Positions 33,839 through 46,592 of a stretch of 64,000 nucleotides of DNA are shown piece by piece. The position numbers were made by a program, and so were the translations under genes. This DNA is from Membranipora membranacea (Eukaryota > Bryozoa > Gymnolaemata > Cheilostomatida > Membraniporidae). Positions within the stretch are counted from its first letter, which is position 1, and every line of letters starts with the position of its first letter. Under the pieces are notes generated by a model that saw nothing but the letters and a program-made list of their open reading frames with translations, did no database searches and was not told the DNA's origin. The stretch lies in NCBI GenBank assembly GCA_914767715.1, contig OU612065.1:29514001-29578000 (forward strand), written 5' to 3'.

Positions 33839-36536
33839 ATGATCAGGAAACGATCACTGAACTTAGTATGGAGAGAGTTGTTCAGAAGCTCAAAGTGTTC
33901 CTGCGGCACATCTCCTACAGCACATCCAACAAATGGGCAGAAATCAGACAGTCCAACGGAAAACGTCCCCCATATTTCAGTATTGACTTCTGAAGTGATA
34001 AAGGCTTTAAAACCTGAGCCAGGAAAGGTGTGTTTCATACATCATGGGGGCATATTAGGAGAGATATATATTTTGCATTTTTCACATTGATTTTACCCTT
34101 TGAGTGAGCAGTTGCCATGGCACTGGGTTGACTTGTCTTAAAGGTCCTGGTGTCCTGGATGCTGAAATTAGTTGGTAACACATCCAAATTTTAGGCTTGA
34201 ATTATTTCAGGACCTCCTTGCCCTTGAGACCTGAATTTCTTGTATTGGGTTGACTATTGTGACTCCTAGATTGAGAGTAGATGTTATGTGATTTGAGATG
34301 AGATGAGATGAATGTATTCAGATAAACTACGCCATTTTTGTCAAATTGAACTCAAATTCAATATCAAAAAACACTTCAAAGATGTGTCAAAATAGAGACC
34401 GAACTAAAAATGCTTGCATTTTTCTCTTCCGATGTGTCTCACAGCTTGTATACTAATTGTTTATACATTAATAGTAACACCACTATCTTTTTGATCTGAA
34501 GGTTTATATAGATATGACATTTGGTGCCGGTGGACATTCTAAGGCTTTACTGAATGCATGTCCAGAAATCGAGATCATCGCATTAGACAGAGATAGGTCC
34601 ACACGACAGCATGTACGCTCATTACAAGATCAGTTTGGACAGTAAGTTTGAGTAAACAATGATGCCACTTAAAACAATATTTTGAGGATTAATTATTGAC
34701 CACTTCACGTCTTATTTTATTCAGGGATTCAAAAATACTTACCATAGAGAAATTTGAATTGCAATGATCATTCCCATATTGTGGGTGCATTGCTACAGGT
34801 GACTAGGAAAGCAAGAAAATATGAATGCAGTGACATTGAGCTCCCTGTGCTTTTGTTAGTGATATTGACTACCTGTATTTGCAGAGACAGAATACAATTG
34901 AACCATGGAAAGTTTACAGACTTGCCTAGGATTTTATCTGTGGATGGCCAGGAGAGACACCACTTTGCTGATGGTGTTCTGTTTGATGTTGGCGCATCAT
35001 CAATGCAATATGAGGATCGGAAAAGAGGATTCTCTCTGAAATACAATGGTGCACTGGATATGAGGATGACAAAGTGAGTGTGGGCCCTAAGAGCTTCCTT
35101 ATTATAAAAGGTCATATTATAGGACATTTGCAATCAAACTTAAACTGAAAACACCTCAGCCTCATTGCTTAAATTTTCCATTTTATTGTTTATTCTGCTA
35201 TTGCATAAGTTTAAAATGAAATTCTAAATATGCCTCGATGACTATTGTAGGCTTGCATATACCCTAGGGGAATAAATATAAGCTAGAATTTAGTTTAGCT
35301 TGCTTGTGGTGATTTGATGATAGCAAGCTAACACCAGAGCTTAGATAAGTTCAAGTTGGTGAGGAAAGGTTAGCCAGCCATAAATTTGGATATTTTAAGT
35401 AATTGCAAATTGGCACACTTTTCCTCCCGCATGTACTTTACTCCTCTAGGATAACTACAAAATTGTATTAATGATAAATGTCGCCCATTTAATATCAAAG
35501 AGAAGACAAACACAAATTAGTCTTTAATTAATTTTAGGAAAGAAGACATTCCTACTGCTGCTGATATACTCAATAACCTTGATGAGAAGGACATAGCTCG
35601 AATCCTAAAGAGATATGGTGAGGAGAAGAAGTCTGGACAGATAGCCCGTAGAATAGTAGATGAGCGTCAGACGCTCGGGCCTATCAAAACTACCAGAGAT
35701 CTACAAGATATTGTCAGAGAAGTCTATGAGTAAGTTGAGTTAAACTAAGTCTTGGTGCTCAGACTTTTATAGAATTTTCGAGACATGTTATTGCTCATGT
35801 CTGCATGGAAATAGAGGGGAGCATGGGCCATTCTGTTTTTACACAATATCAATTATGCTGCCAAAGACCCATTGCTTTGCATATATTTAGATATAATTTA
35901 AATTCTCATCTACCAAAAACCACCATTTTAAGCAGCAAGTGGCCTTAGTGGCCAAGTTGCCTTAAAATGTGAGCAAAGATGTATTATAACACACTCGCGT
36001 GCCAACATAACTTTCCCGAGTTGGCTACCCTACAATTTACACTGTACATGCATGGAGCGGAACGCTTCTGCTGTTTTCCTATTTACCGCACAGTTATGTT
36101 TTCTCCTTTATCACGCATATCATTACATGGCTTGTTTTGCAGAGAGGAAGGAGCAGATTTACCTAAAGACAAGCTAAGACGTCAGAGACATCCCGCTACA
36201 CTGACATTTCAAGCCCTACGTATATTTGTCAACGATGAACTCAACGAGCTCTACAATGGACTAAAAATAGCGCACAGAGCTCTAAAACCTAAGGGTGTTT
36301 GTGCTGTTGTAACTTTTCACTCCTTAGAACACAGAATTGTGAATCAAGTTTTTAATAATGAAGCCATGAGAAACAAAGAGACAGAAGTTACACCTGACCT
36401 GAGGGAGTCTGCCATGTTATACAGGTGGAGCTCAGACAGTAATGTCATAAAACCATCTAACACTGAGTTGGAATATAATCCTAGAGTAAGGTCGGCACAG
36501 CTGAGGACGGCCCTCAAACTTGCTAGCTTTAGGTAG
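33839..36536 (+). CDS. METTL15: METTL15-type mitochondrial rRNA N4-cytosine methyltransferase
   Basis: By family knowledge it methylates a cytosine (m4C) of the small mitochondrial rRNA, supporting mitoribosome assembly; it is the homologue of bacterial RsmH/MraW. Five coding exons, 33839-34027, 34502-34641, 34885-35073, 35538-35729 and 36143-36536, sum to 1104 nt and 367 residues, in frame throughout. Residues 1-20 are basic and amphipathic (MIRKRSLNLVWRELFRSSKC), as expected for mitochondrial import. SAM-binding motif I is YIDMTFGAGGH at 65-75, DVGASSMQ follows at 144-151, RGFSL at 157-161, and the family signature FHSLEHR at 295-301. The 3' end faces that of the ERGIC2-like gene, about 550 bp away. 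The start was chosen as the first ATG of the exon carrying the targeting-like sequence. Confidence 0.93.
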
Positions 36537-36935
36537 TTGAGGGGTGTCAAGACCAATATAAGTCACCTGATAAGCATTATACCCTGATAAATGATGTTTC
36601 AGTCTTGTGAATACAGACTCCCTAGACCTCTAATCTCATTGTTCAGACTGCAAAGAGGATGAAGGAAGTTACTCTACGAGTCTGTTAACCTAGACCACTG
36701 ATACCCCAAATAAGTTTGTGTTTGTGGTCGAGTATGACAGAGATTTAGATCATTTTACAGTGACTTACACAATACTGTAATTGTATTTTGAAAGCCAATA
36801 TACTGTATTTGTAATGAGTATGTTGTATGTATTTATAGTGACTTACACAATCCTGTAATTGTTTTTTTCCAAGTCGATATATTTGCAAAAAAATGCTTTG
36901 TTCTCAGATCCAAAAATATAGAAAAGGATAAAATG

Positions 36936-36941
36936 TTTATT
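36936..36941 (-). terminator. Poly(A) signal for the ERGIC2-like gene
   Basis: AATAAA on the minus strand, about 150 nt beyond the stop at 37091-37089. METTL15, which converges from the other side, has no equally clear signal before this point. Confidence 0.5.
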
Positions 36942-37088
36942 TCCTATTAGACTTTTCATCAATCCATAAAACCTCAATTAAAATGAAGGCAGTCAATTGT
37001 GAGACAGTCTTGCAAATTGAAAAAGGCGAGGCCATCTCACAAACTGTAGACACTTCTCCAATCTATCATTAAGTATTTAACCTAAACA

Positions 37089-40000
37089 TTAGCTAGTTGG
37101 AATATCCATTGCTACTCCGTTAGTTGCTCCGGTAACTGGAAAAGGAATGTTTTGAGCATTTTGTGCAGAATTATCTGTCGTTGCTAGTGTTGGCACAGGT
37201 ATGTTAGGTATATTATTTTCTGGGATGGCATTGTTGGTGAGACTATTTGTTTGCATAGGACCATCTGCAGCATCCTTAGGTTTGTATTTCCCAAGCTTTA
37301 GTCTGCAGCATACAACATCCAACACAAAGTCTATCAGGCTGTTGAGAATACCTGCAAATAGCAAATTGAGATGGTTAAGTTTCAGCTAGTGAAGAAAGAG
37401 CAGAAATGAAAGGGACAGCAAATACTATATTGTGAGTGAAATTCTTAAAAGCAAAAACTATGCAGTTCTATCTATCAAATCCTTTTTTAGCAGGCGAGAA
37501 ATGATTCTGGCTGGTGATAAGGCTCTTTAGTCTTTGAGTGATGCTCACTTCAAACAAACGGATAGCTAAACTAATCATGACTCAAATGTTGTATTGCCAT
37601 GATTTTCATTCGCAAAAGTCACTCTTAGCATAGTACTATAGCAGACCTAGCTTTGGAAAGATAGATTCAAGGTAATTATAATTATAAATATTAAATAATC
37701 ATCATAGTGGAGGTTGGGCTAAGGTTTGACTAATCCACCTCTTTCAACAGCACACAGCATTTAGAATAATTTGAAATCTTGTGCACAAATTTTCATTTGC
37801 TGTGTCCCTGACTAACCATTGCATGTAATAATTACAGTCTACCAGACTTATTATCCTGACTTATAATCCCAGCTATAGGCAAACTTTTTATAAATGTGTC
37901 TCTTGTCATGGCAACCTATCATACTGACATTTTTAGAGGTCAAATTATATAAGGTTTCAATCAAACTGCTCCAATAAAAGGTCTCTAAAGAAACACCATA
38001 CCACCTTACCTTTATCACCATGCCTAGTCACACAAAGTTTACATAAGTATCACAAATTGGAGATGAAAAGTAACTCCAACAAATAATCGCTATAATGAAT
38101 CAATTTGCAGTTTCAAAGATCCCCCCCCCCCCCCCCCCGATTCAACTCAGAAACTCAGAATGCTAACTTACAGGACAAAAATATTACTTGTAGAAAATTT
38201 GCTGAATGTCAATTTTATTATTTATTTAGCAATGATACCTATTACCAAATTTAATCTAAGATAAAGCCCATGAACTGAATGATGCACAATACTTCAACAC
38301 AATAAACAGTTCCACTTATAAAACTTACCGGTGCAAGCAAATATACCACCAACTATTCCACACATTCGCACCAGAAACTTCCAGAATGGTTTGTATTTCT
38401 GCTCCACATAGACTTTGATTGGTGAGAAGTCATATTTGAAGAATATACCTGGTGTACCATGACTGCCAGCGCTGTGATCGAGTTTTCTATCCTGTAATAT
38501 ATATTGTTGGATTATGCTTATGGTGCAGCATTTCAAATTGATCCCATTCTCCTGGTTAGCGGTGGCAATTTGGGGAAGCAACTCCAAATACAGACAAACA
38601 GGATCCACAAGTTTTGTCCCAAACTCCCTGCTGGGTCGACTTGAACAAGGGTGTAATAAGGAGTATCCCATAATGCAATTTGCATTGTGCTTGGGGTATC
38701 ATGTAGCAATGAAAAAATTGTTCTCCAAGTGTGTCACATAATCTATCCCTTTGGATTCCAGGCTACAGATACACATGGGTGTGTCTCCACAGGCACATAC
38801 CGTAATACCTCACCTATAAGGCGTGTGCCTTATAAGTGAAGGCGCCTATTAGAGAGGCGCATATAGGCGCGGCTATCATTTGAAACATTTTTATATTATA
38901 GTTGGAACAAACACCACAGGGTGTAAGCGAGGCTTGATAGCTCAGTGTGTAGAGCGTCTGCCTTGTATTTATGGAAAAACTAGAAAGTGTGGGTTCGATT
39001 CTCTTCACAGTCAGTTTTTTTTCAAAGGAGTGCCTTATAGCTGTTGGGTGCCTTATAACTAGAGAATTTTTATTTTTTCTGAGGGAGGTGCCTTATAAGT
39101 GAGGTATTACGGTATATCTTTTCACATAAGTTCTGCATGTTATTATGGGAAGGACAAAAGTATGATTAGTGTGTCAAATAACTTTTGAAAATTGAAATAA
39201 GATTATGGAATTCTAAATATTGATCGAGGTTGTATCGATAGCTGACCACTAACTTACCCTTTCAGTAACAGCAAACTGGTAAGTATCTGCTCTTGCGTAT
39301 CTAGTATTGACTTTTGTTGGCACGACTTTCAAATAATATTGATAAATGTGGTGATCTACAATAGCCAAATAGGAAATAATTAATTGTTTACTGAGATTGT
39401 AATACCTATACTTGTTTTCTCCTAGCATTTGAGCCTCAGAGCAGCAACAAGTTGTTGCTTTGTATGGGATGTCTATGCAATGCAATACAAGGCTAGTCCA
39501 ATGAAGGAAGTTGTCAAAATATCATGTCTAAAATTGTAGTAGTAGTAGTAGGTTGCCGAGAGCTATAAAAATATTTATCTCCTAGTGAGTGATCAATAAA
39601 ATGATCTATTAGCCACTCAATAAGCTTGAGCACCAAAACCTTGTTTTGACAAGAGGGAACCTACTTTGGTTCACAGTGATTACCCCCCTGCTAAAAACAT
39701 CTTGAGATCTAAGGCTTCCACTCAGCACGCTATCACTTACTGAATTCAGTGATCTTATTGTCACCATCAAGAGGATTGACTCGACCTCCAGCATCATCAC
39801 CGAATGATAAGTGGTGAACTCTGTGTGAGAAGTTTGTGTCTACAACAGAAATAACCAGGTTGTTATACAGTGGATCTACGCTTACAATTTTATCTTACTA
39901 CTTTGCATGCACAAAAGGTTGGCCATTTTGTAATTAGTCAGTGAGGCCAGGGAATATTCAAAATCCGTAGAGTGGCCAAATAAAGTCGCAAGTATAAAGT

Positions 40001-42897
40001 TCCCGTTCAATGCGCTGAACATCACATTGACCTACAAATTAGCCTGTTGCTTGGAACACTCTCAGGCTCGCTCGTAAGGTAATTCTAGCGAATAGCTGGT
40101 TAAATGTCACTCTTAGCAACAGATCACACTGTTGTGGTCAAATCTCCTCTAGAAACAAATGTTGTTGTATATGACTCACTTGTACTACCGAATACAGACA
40201 GATGGGCGTGTCCTCCTCCGAACATCTGTACAGGTCTACAAGAATAATATATGATCTCTATCAGTAATATGGATGAGTTAGATGACAACAGAGAGAATTT
40301 CCTTTGAAAATTTTCTAAGTGCAATGGAGAACAGTATATCGTCTTAAAATACTACTTTCTTTGACCCGCCCTCTTACTAATACCAATCATAATGGTCAGT
40401 GACATGTGATTTAAAACATTCATTATAAGGATGTCTCTTAGCTAGTGCTAGTCTGGTGTTTGACAATGTTATAGTGGGCGTGGAAAGTGAATAGGCTTCC
40501 CCTTGTCTGGCAATGCCTCCATGCTATCCCATCATTACAGGCTTAACTCTCCCACCTCTGGAAAATGATAAGGATGGCATCTTACTTTCCGAGTGTTATG
40601 TGAAAGTTCCCAGAGAGCTTTTTTGACAACAAGTATCCTTTAAATCTGCATGCATCTTTTGGTGTTTTATCTGTTTGAGACCTAAAACACACAAAAATTA
40701 TATATATCAAAGTAGCTGCAATACAACAGCCCAAACATAGAACAAGTTGTCAAGTCATTCTGAAAACCATGAGCCAAAAATCAACTTTATCATAAAACTA
40801 CAACTTTTCAGCTTGGTTTATCACAAGAAACTACATCCCTAAGTTACACACATATATCATATATACATTAACTTTTCAGTGCTGCGATGCATACTCATAT
40901 CATTGCTGTGATTTTTCACAAACAAGATTTTGATTCCAAAGTCAATTTTATAGCGAGTGCACTTCCTTCATCTCCAATTTTCTGTCATTCAAATAGAGCC
41001 TAATATCACATGAAGTAACATAAACAAACAAGGCAATCTTAGCCTTTGTAGCAATGAACCTATGCTTGAGATTACTCATATTTCAATGGTCTCACAGAGT
41101 AAAATAAGAATGGACTAAGTTATAAGCGGATGTAAAAGCAACAATTTTTCCTGCACTAGCTATATTACAACACCAGGACTACAGCACATGTAACAATGAC
41201 ATCCAATGAAAATTACTGAACGAATGAAAGATAGACCAAAGCTGCACAAGGCTAGCATGCATCTAAGATCTCACCTTTCAGGGTATTTTGAGAAGTCTGA
41301 TGAGTAACCTCTATCCCATATACTCTCATGCATAGAATGATATTTCTCTCGGAGATATACTTTGTGTCTATTGAGCTCATGGAATGTCTTTTGAGCAGCA
41401 TCCATTTCAAACACAGTATTGGTCTCTTTGAGGTTATTTTCATGGTAAATATTAAGCTTGCCTGTTGTATCGAGCAAGTCAGCACCAATAGCTAAAAACA
41501 GATTATACAGTGATTTGCTAACTGCTTATACAGGGATCGAATCGTAAACTGGTGGTACAGTATATAAAAATGGATCGGTTTTGATTGACATCCAAATCTC
41601 GTAGCCAGTATTTTAAGTTGTTTCTGTTGAATTTCAATTGGTTATAGTACCAATCAATTTATGTCAGATAATAGCAAATTGGCACTATAGAGTCGATCAT
41701 TTACTCATAGGTAAAAAGAAAAGAAACATACTAAACAACAGGCTATCTCAAACAACAGGAAATCTCAATATCATGTTTGCTTACTTTTTTTCATCATAAA
41801 AAGAACTTATAGTGAAGGATATCTCAAATTTATAACATGCCTGTTGATTGATTGATTATGTTTTGCTTTTTGTCTCCAGAGCAATAGCTTATAATTATAT
41901 GAGGTAAATCACTAGAGTTAGGGCACTTGAGTCATTAGAATTTGAAATTCTTTTCAAATGTCTTCACTCACCTGCACAGGGCATAGCAATAGTCATATCT
42001 ACATTGATCTTCAATTCCCTGCAAGAAAATAAGGCATGATATCACAGAACTGATTTTGTGTCTTGATATGTAACTCTCAGCTACATAAGCACTGGGAAAA
42101 GAACAGAGCATCAGCAGCTCAATTTTACCAAAACAAATCAAAAGGGAAATGATTCCTGTTGATCAAAAGTAGTTGATCTTTTGTCTACAAATAATATCGG
42201 TTTGCAAAACAAGTACTGGTATTCAAAATATTATGGCAATCACTTTTTCATCTCTATGGAGTAAGTAGTACACAGGTGTCAACTCAATCATCATTTCGAC
42301 TAGTCTTACCCTGCAGTTTCCTGATCCACATTGTACTCGTAGACTACCTCATAGCTTGTGTAAGAATATATCTCTGAGAATATAAGGACCCCAATAATTG
42401 CAAACATCACCAAAGAAACTGAAAAAAAATGAAGTTGAAATATGAAATAGGTGAAAGTATATAAAGTAACAGTAAATAAATCATTGATAGTTGAATATGA
42501 TGTAAAAAGGAATTTGACAACAAATTCATCCATGACTTGTCCATGGCAAACTCCTGGTAGACCTATACTTGAACTAGCCAATCATGAAAACTTTGTAATA
42601 TGACAGAAACCTAAGTTTTCAGGTACTTGAGAGCTTTTATTAATGCTTAGCGATCAAATATTAGCAGGAGAAAAGAATTAGTCATTTTGCACAGTCTCAA
42701 GAAAGCAAAGGTAGTGGCCAGCTAACCCTTGCTTCATTTCATTACATTAGATTTGATTTAGGGTATTACTTACCACCACCAGATCGGGCAGTTGTCTCCA
42801 CATAACAGTCATCTATTTTAGGAAATGCATCCAGCTCCTTGACGATCTTAAGCGGGTCTTTACTTTCCCGAACAGCATTGAGTCGTCTCATCGCCAT
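37089..42897 (-). CDS. ERGIC2: ERGIC2-like ER-Golgi cargo-receptor membrane protein
   Basis: By family knowledge it cycles between ER and Golgi in complex with ERGIC3. Ten coding exons on the minus strand are 42897-42774, 42418-42310, 42018-41972, 41491-41275, 40681-40586, 40235-40180, 39839-39741, 39355-39258, 38491-38329 and 37351-37089. They sum to 1272 nt and 423 residues, in frame throughout. A cytosolic start with KELDAFPKIDDCYVETTARS is followed by membrane segment 1 (VSLVMFAIIGVLIFSEIY, about 42-59). The lumenal domain contains CRFKGYLLSKKLSGNFHITLGK, GHAHL, NFSHRVHHLSFG and YYLKVVPTKVNTR. HSAGSHGTPGIFFKYDFSP leads to membrane segment 2 (MCGIVGGIFACTG onward). It is somewhat longer than vertebrate ERGIC2 because of an extended Asn/Pro-rich tail. 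Intron 8 holds a tRNA-bearing miniature element. Confidence 0.92.
38121..38138. repeat. Poly-C run
   Basis: Eighteen consecutive C in the last intron of the ERGIC2-like gene (poly-G in its transcript). It is a likely length-variable site. Confidence 0.9.
38800..39112. mobile_element. TA-flanked miniature element enclosing a tRNA-like unit, copy 2
   Basis: Terminal inverted repeats CCGTAATACCTCACCTATAAG and CTTATAAGTGAGGTATTACGG are flanked by TA. The CTCAGAAAAAATAAAAAT block and the CTATAAGGCAC subrepeats match copy 1 at 25930, in the opposite orientation. It sits in the intron between exons 8 and 9 of the ERGIC2-like gene. It has no coding capacity. Confidence 0.82.
38930..39022 (+). ncRNA. 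tRNA-derived Pol III unit inside the miniature element, copy 2
   Basis: An A-box-like TAGCTCAGTGTGTAGAGCG is followed by a CTTGTAT loop (TGT, as in copy 1), a B-box-like GGGTTCGATTC and eight T at 39015-39022. The stems are degenerate and there is an extra A-rich stretch between loop and B box, so it is not a functional tRNA. It is transcribed, if at all, against the host gene. Confidence 0.6.
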
Positions 42898-43159
42898 TGT
42901 GAGTTACAATCCTTTAAACTCCGGGTCTACAAATATTATGAGTTTAAGATCAGTAAACAAGTGACTGATGTTAGTTTCATTACTGATAAAGTTGAATATG
43001 CTACCTAGCCTCCAAAACATATCATTCATTGCTACCACTACTAGAGAAGACAGTCCAGTCCGTTATGAGCGCAAAATAAAACAGGACCTCGATGTCCACT
43101 GACTTGCATTATATATTAGGCTACATGATTAATTAGTCTTACTTCCAGTAGGACATATT
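42898..43159 (-). promoter_or_regulatory. Probable promoter/5' UTR region of the ERGIC2-like gene
   Basis: Only about 260 bp separate the ERGIC2 start codon from the transposon beginning at 43160. If there is no upstream exon, the core promoter must lie here or inside the transposon. I see no TATA box I would trust. Confidence 0.3.
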
Positions 43160-43274
43160 GGAATGCCATTCGTTTCGACCCCACTATTGTTTCGTCCCCA
43201 TTTTTGTTTCGTCCCTGCACATGTTCGTCTTTTCTCAGTTCGTCCCTATATTTGGTTGAACTCAGTTATAGGAG

Positions 43275-44710
43275 TTGTGCTCCCTTATTTTTCATACATC
43301 GATTTTCAAAATCAAGAGAGACAATCTGCGTAAAAGAAGTAAACGAAGTGGCAAAGTCAACACCGAGCAAAGATACAAGGAATACAAGAAGGAAGTCCAA
43401 CATCTGATGCGGAAAGAACACCGACAATATGTCCACAACCTACTAGAAGAACAAGACAAAGAAACAAAGAGTACCAATAAACGATTATGGACATATATAA
43501 AGCACAGACGTGGTGATAGCAACACCATCTCAGCTATCAAGGCCCAACACCGCCTCAGCACTGACAAAAAAGGTATCGCCAATGCCCTAAACCGCCAATT
43601 TCAGTCTGTCCTCTCCACAGCTGACTCAACCAAAACACAAGCTGGACAACAATCAAACCTCCCTCCCATGAAACATCTAACCATCGCTAGGGAAGGGGTC
43701 CTGAAATTACTGACAAACCTGAAACCTAATAAAGCTTCCGGGCCCGACGGGATAAGTGCCAGAGTATTGAAAGAAGCAGCATCTGAGCTCGCTGGACCAC
43801 TGTGCAACATCTTCAACGTGTCACTTCAGTACTGCTCTGTCCCCAATGACTGGAGACATGCGAATGTCACACCCATCTTCAAGAAGGGAGACAGGAGCAG
43901 ACCAGAAAACTATCGATCTATCAGCTTGACATGCATTGCAAGCAAATTGATGGAACATATCGTCACCAGCCATATAATGAAGTACATAGAAGGCAACAAA
44001 ATGCTTCACCCTCAACAACATGGATTCAGAGCTAAACTGAGCTGTGAAACCCAGCTGGTTGAATTGATATCGGACATCTCGAAAGATCTTGATGCAGGAA
44101 AGGAAGTTGATGCATGCCTGCCTCCAGAAGATGAAATCAGCTGGTATAAGCGACCAAATCACTAACTGGACTGCATCCTTCCTCAGAAACCGAACCCAAG
44201 CTGTCACATTGCAAGGAGTCTCATCTGATCTATGTGCTGTGACCTCTGGTGTACCACAGGGCTCTGTCATTGGCCCATCCCTCTTCCTGCTTCACATAAA
44301 TGATCTTCCTAGCTCAGTTACGTCCCACGTGAGACTCTTCGCAGATGACACAATCATATATGCCACGGCTGATAAGTCACACCAGCTCAAGGAAGATCTG
44401 CGCAAGCTGGAGCAATGGGAACTCAACTGGAACATGGAGTTCCACCCCTCCAAATGTGAGTTTGTCCGTTTCAGTAGAAAACGCACAAAGACAGAGCCCC
44501 CCCTCCTACCAACTACACCAGGAAGTCATCCCCAAGGTTGACACCATCAAATACCTAGGAGTAAAAGTACAAGAAGATCTGAAATGGAACTCTCATATTG
44601 AGCACATTACCAGCAAAGCCTCTACAACACTAGGCTTCATAAAGAGAACCATACCGCCACAGTCCACCAACCTGTTTACCTGCATGTTTACCTGCAAGTT
44701 GGCAGGTTTC
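43275..44710 (+). pseudogene. Broken non-LTR (LINE) reverse transcriptase fragment
   Basis: Recognisable reverse transcriptase blocks of the Jockey/CR1-like group occur in order. They are NKASGPDGI, TPIFKKGDRSRPENYR, HPQQHGFRAKLSCETQL, SGVPQGSVIGP, LFADDT (catalytic motif C) and KYLGVKV. They lie in three frames: frame 1 to about 44110, frame 2 to about 44510, then frame 3. The segment that should carry catalytic motif A is missing at about 44110, where the first frameshift also falls. The N-terminal endonuclease domain and the 3' tail are absent. It cannot encode an active enzyme. Base composition is visibly more GC-rich than the flanks. Confidence 0.85.
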
Positions 44711-44756
44711 CAGGGCCAGCCTCTACAGCTGTGACTTTAGAAACCGTTGTGCCACA

Positions 44757-44870
44757 ATCGGTTTATCGTTCCAGGTCAGCAACAAATTTTCAAATAACAG
44801 GCTAATATTAGACACATTAGCCTGTTATTTGAAAATGTGTTGCAAATTTGGAACGGAACGATAAACCGAT
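44757..44870. repeat. Palindromic insertion inside the 2-kb element
   Basis: The arms run from ATCGGTTTATCGTTCC through AAATAACAGGCTAAT and back, with a loop of about six bases. They are about 50 bp and nearly perfect. It interrupts the 2-kb transposon just after the reverse transcriptase remnant, so it is a later, nested event. Confidence 0.75.
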
Positions 44871-46592
44871 GTGAAAGCCTACAAACAACTTGGGCCCATG
44901 GGACTTACTTGTCTTTACTTTGCCAATGTCCAGCATATGGGTGGTTGATACTGTCTGCCTGTCTTAACAAGCTTTTAAGACAGGCTACAGAGGCCCATGC
45001 TTGGGCCATAGAAATAGGGAGTTTGTATCGATGTCTCTGGCTTGGGCTCACTCAAAATGTAACTTGACACTGCATGAGACAGGGACGAACTGAAACTAGA
45101 ACGAACTGAATAAGGGACGAACCAACAAGGGACGAAACAAAAACAGGGACGAAATGGAAACAGGGACGAACTGAAGTGTTTCCGACATATTGCTAGAGAT
45201 ATCACATCAATATAGGCTCTCTATTGAGTGTCGACTTCCTAGAAGATGTGGTGGGCAATGCGCGCCTTGTTCCTGATGGTTGTTTAGCTCATGTCAATGA
45301 TTTGCTTGTATCGCTTAACCAAACAAAGCGATCAAAATCATTTCACTAGTCAGACTAGTGGTCTGTCAGTCACACAGTCCTACTCCTTGGTTGGCTTGGA
45401 GTGGACTGCAATGTTGTTGGAAGTCAGGTGAGGCTAGGGTTTACAAGCACTTTGTGTGGCATCATAAATATCTGTGCTTGCTTATTAAGTGAGTATTGAT
45501 AAATCAGGTAAGTGAGTAATCAATAAACCAATCAAGATTATCTAGTTGATTAACTAGTTGAGTTAAGTTGGACAAAATAGTTAAAAAGATTTTACCTGTC
45601 CTGTTGTTTGAACAAAATGATTGATTGTTTGTTGTGGCTTTCTTCCAACAACTCTAAAGATAACTTCCCCTATGACATCAGCTTGGAACTTGTAGGCTTT
45701 TTTAGGTTGAAATTATCTTTCTAACTGAGGAATGTCATCATGGTCAGAGATGAACAGAACAGGAAGGAAGAGGAGGAAAAATTTTCTCCATCGACTGAAA
45801 AAAATCTTCAACAATTTATTACAATGATAACAATTATTACTCAAGTCAATGGAGATTTGACTGTCAGAGAAACATTTGAAGACCTCATTGTTAACTGTTG
45901 GCATATAAAACAAATGCCACAGGTCATAGTATCATAATTGTGGTTCATTGAAAGCTTTCATTCTGCGCATGCTCAGCTCTGGGCATGAGATGATCTCTGC
46001 AAAATTGAGCCTCGGAATTCCGAAGCCATCTGATTGGCTACCTGCTCTGGTGACATACTTCCCAAAGCGTGCGGATTTGTTATTACTAGTTATCCTCTCT
46101 TGTCATTATTAGCTGATTTTGATTGACAGTTTATGCAGGGGATATCCCATTTCCCCTTTCCAAAGTTGCAATCAGAACCCAAATTAAACTCATTGTTCTT
46201 GCACATGCGCGAATTCAAGTCACGCATGATGCATACTTAGCCTTACGACACCTGCTTTGTGGTAATGATAACCTAGTTTATCAGTGATCTACATGCCCAG
46301 TCAGATCACGAGAGTCAGTATGGAAAGCTTTATTGTGTGACGTGTACTTTCTCAGACTGTATTTATCTAGAGTTGTCTGATCATCAATAGGGAAAAGGCA
46401 ACTCTATAATGGTACTCATTTTAGGGTAAAAATATCAGACAACTTAACTGAAAGCTCTTGTTTTCCCAAGATCTAGATCAAACTTGATTCAATTTCCATG
46501 CAATTGGATCACTCCAAGATGTAAGTAGTTGGCTAGAGAACGACTACAGTTACAGCGAGGCTAGAACAAGTCTGAACAGCCGCCAGTCCCAC

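Larger units (their letters stand above)
43160..45183. mobile_element. 2-kb element with inverted terminal arrays of GTTYCGTCCC, carrying LINE sequence
   Basis: The left end starts GGAATGCC and then has about five units of GTTTCGTCCC or close variants (43170-43250). The right end has about six units of GGGACGAAC in inverse orientation (about 45080-45170) and finishes TTTCC. The direct repeat GACATATT, with a following G, flanks both sides (43152-43159, 45184-45191). This is the hallmark of a DNA transposon with an 8-9 bp duplication. Inside are a broken non-LTR reverse transcriptase, a nested palindrome (44757-44870) and a smaller hairpin (44957-44985). No transposase is visible, so it looks non-autonomous and cargo-bearing. 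Confidence 0.75.

Noticed and set aside
34735-34773. Alternative METTL15 exon reading DSKILTIEKFELQ after TTATTCAG
   Set aside because: It keeps frame from exon 2 but runs into a stop at once. The downstream exon at 34885 fits the family alignment.
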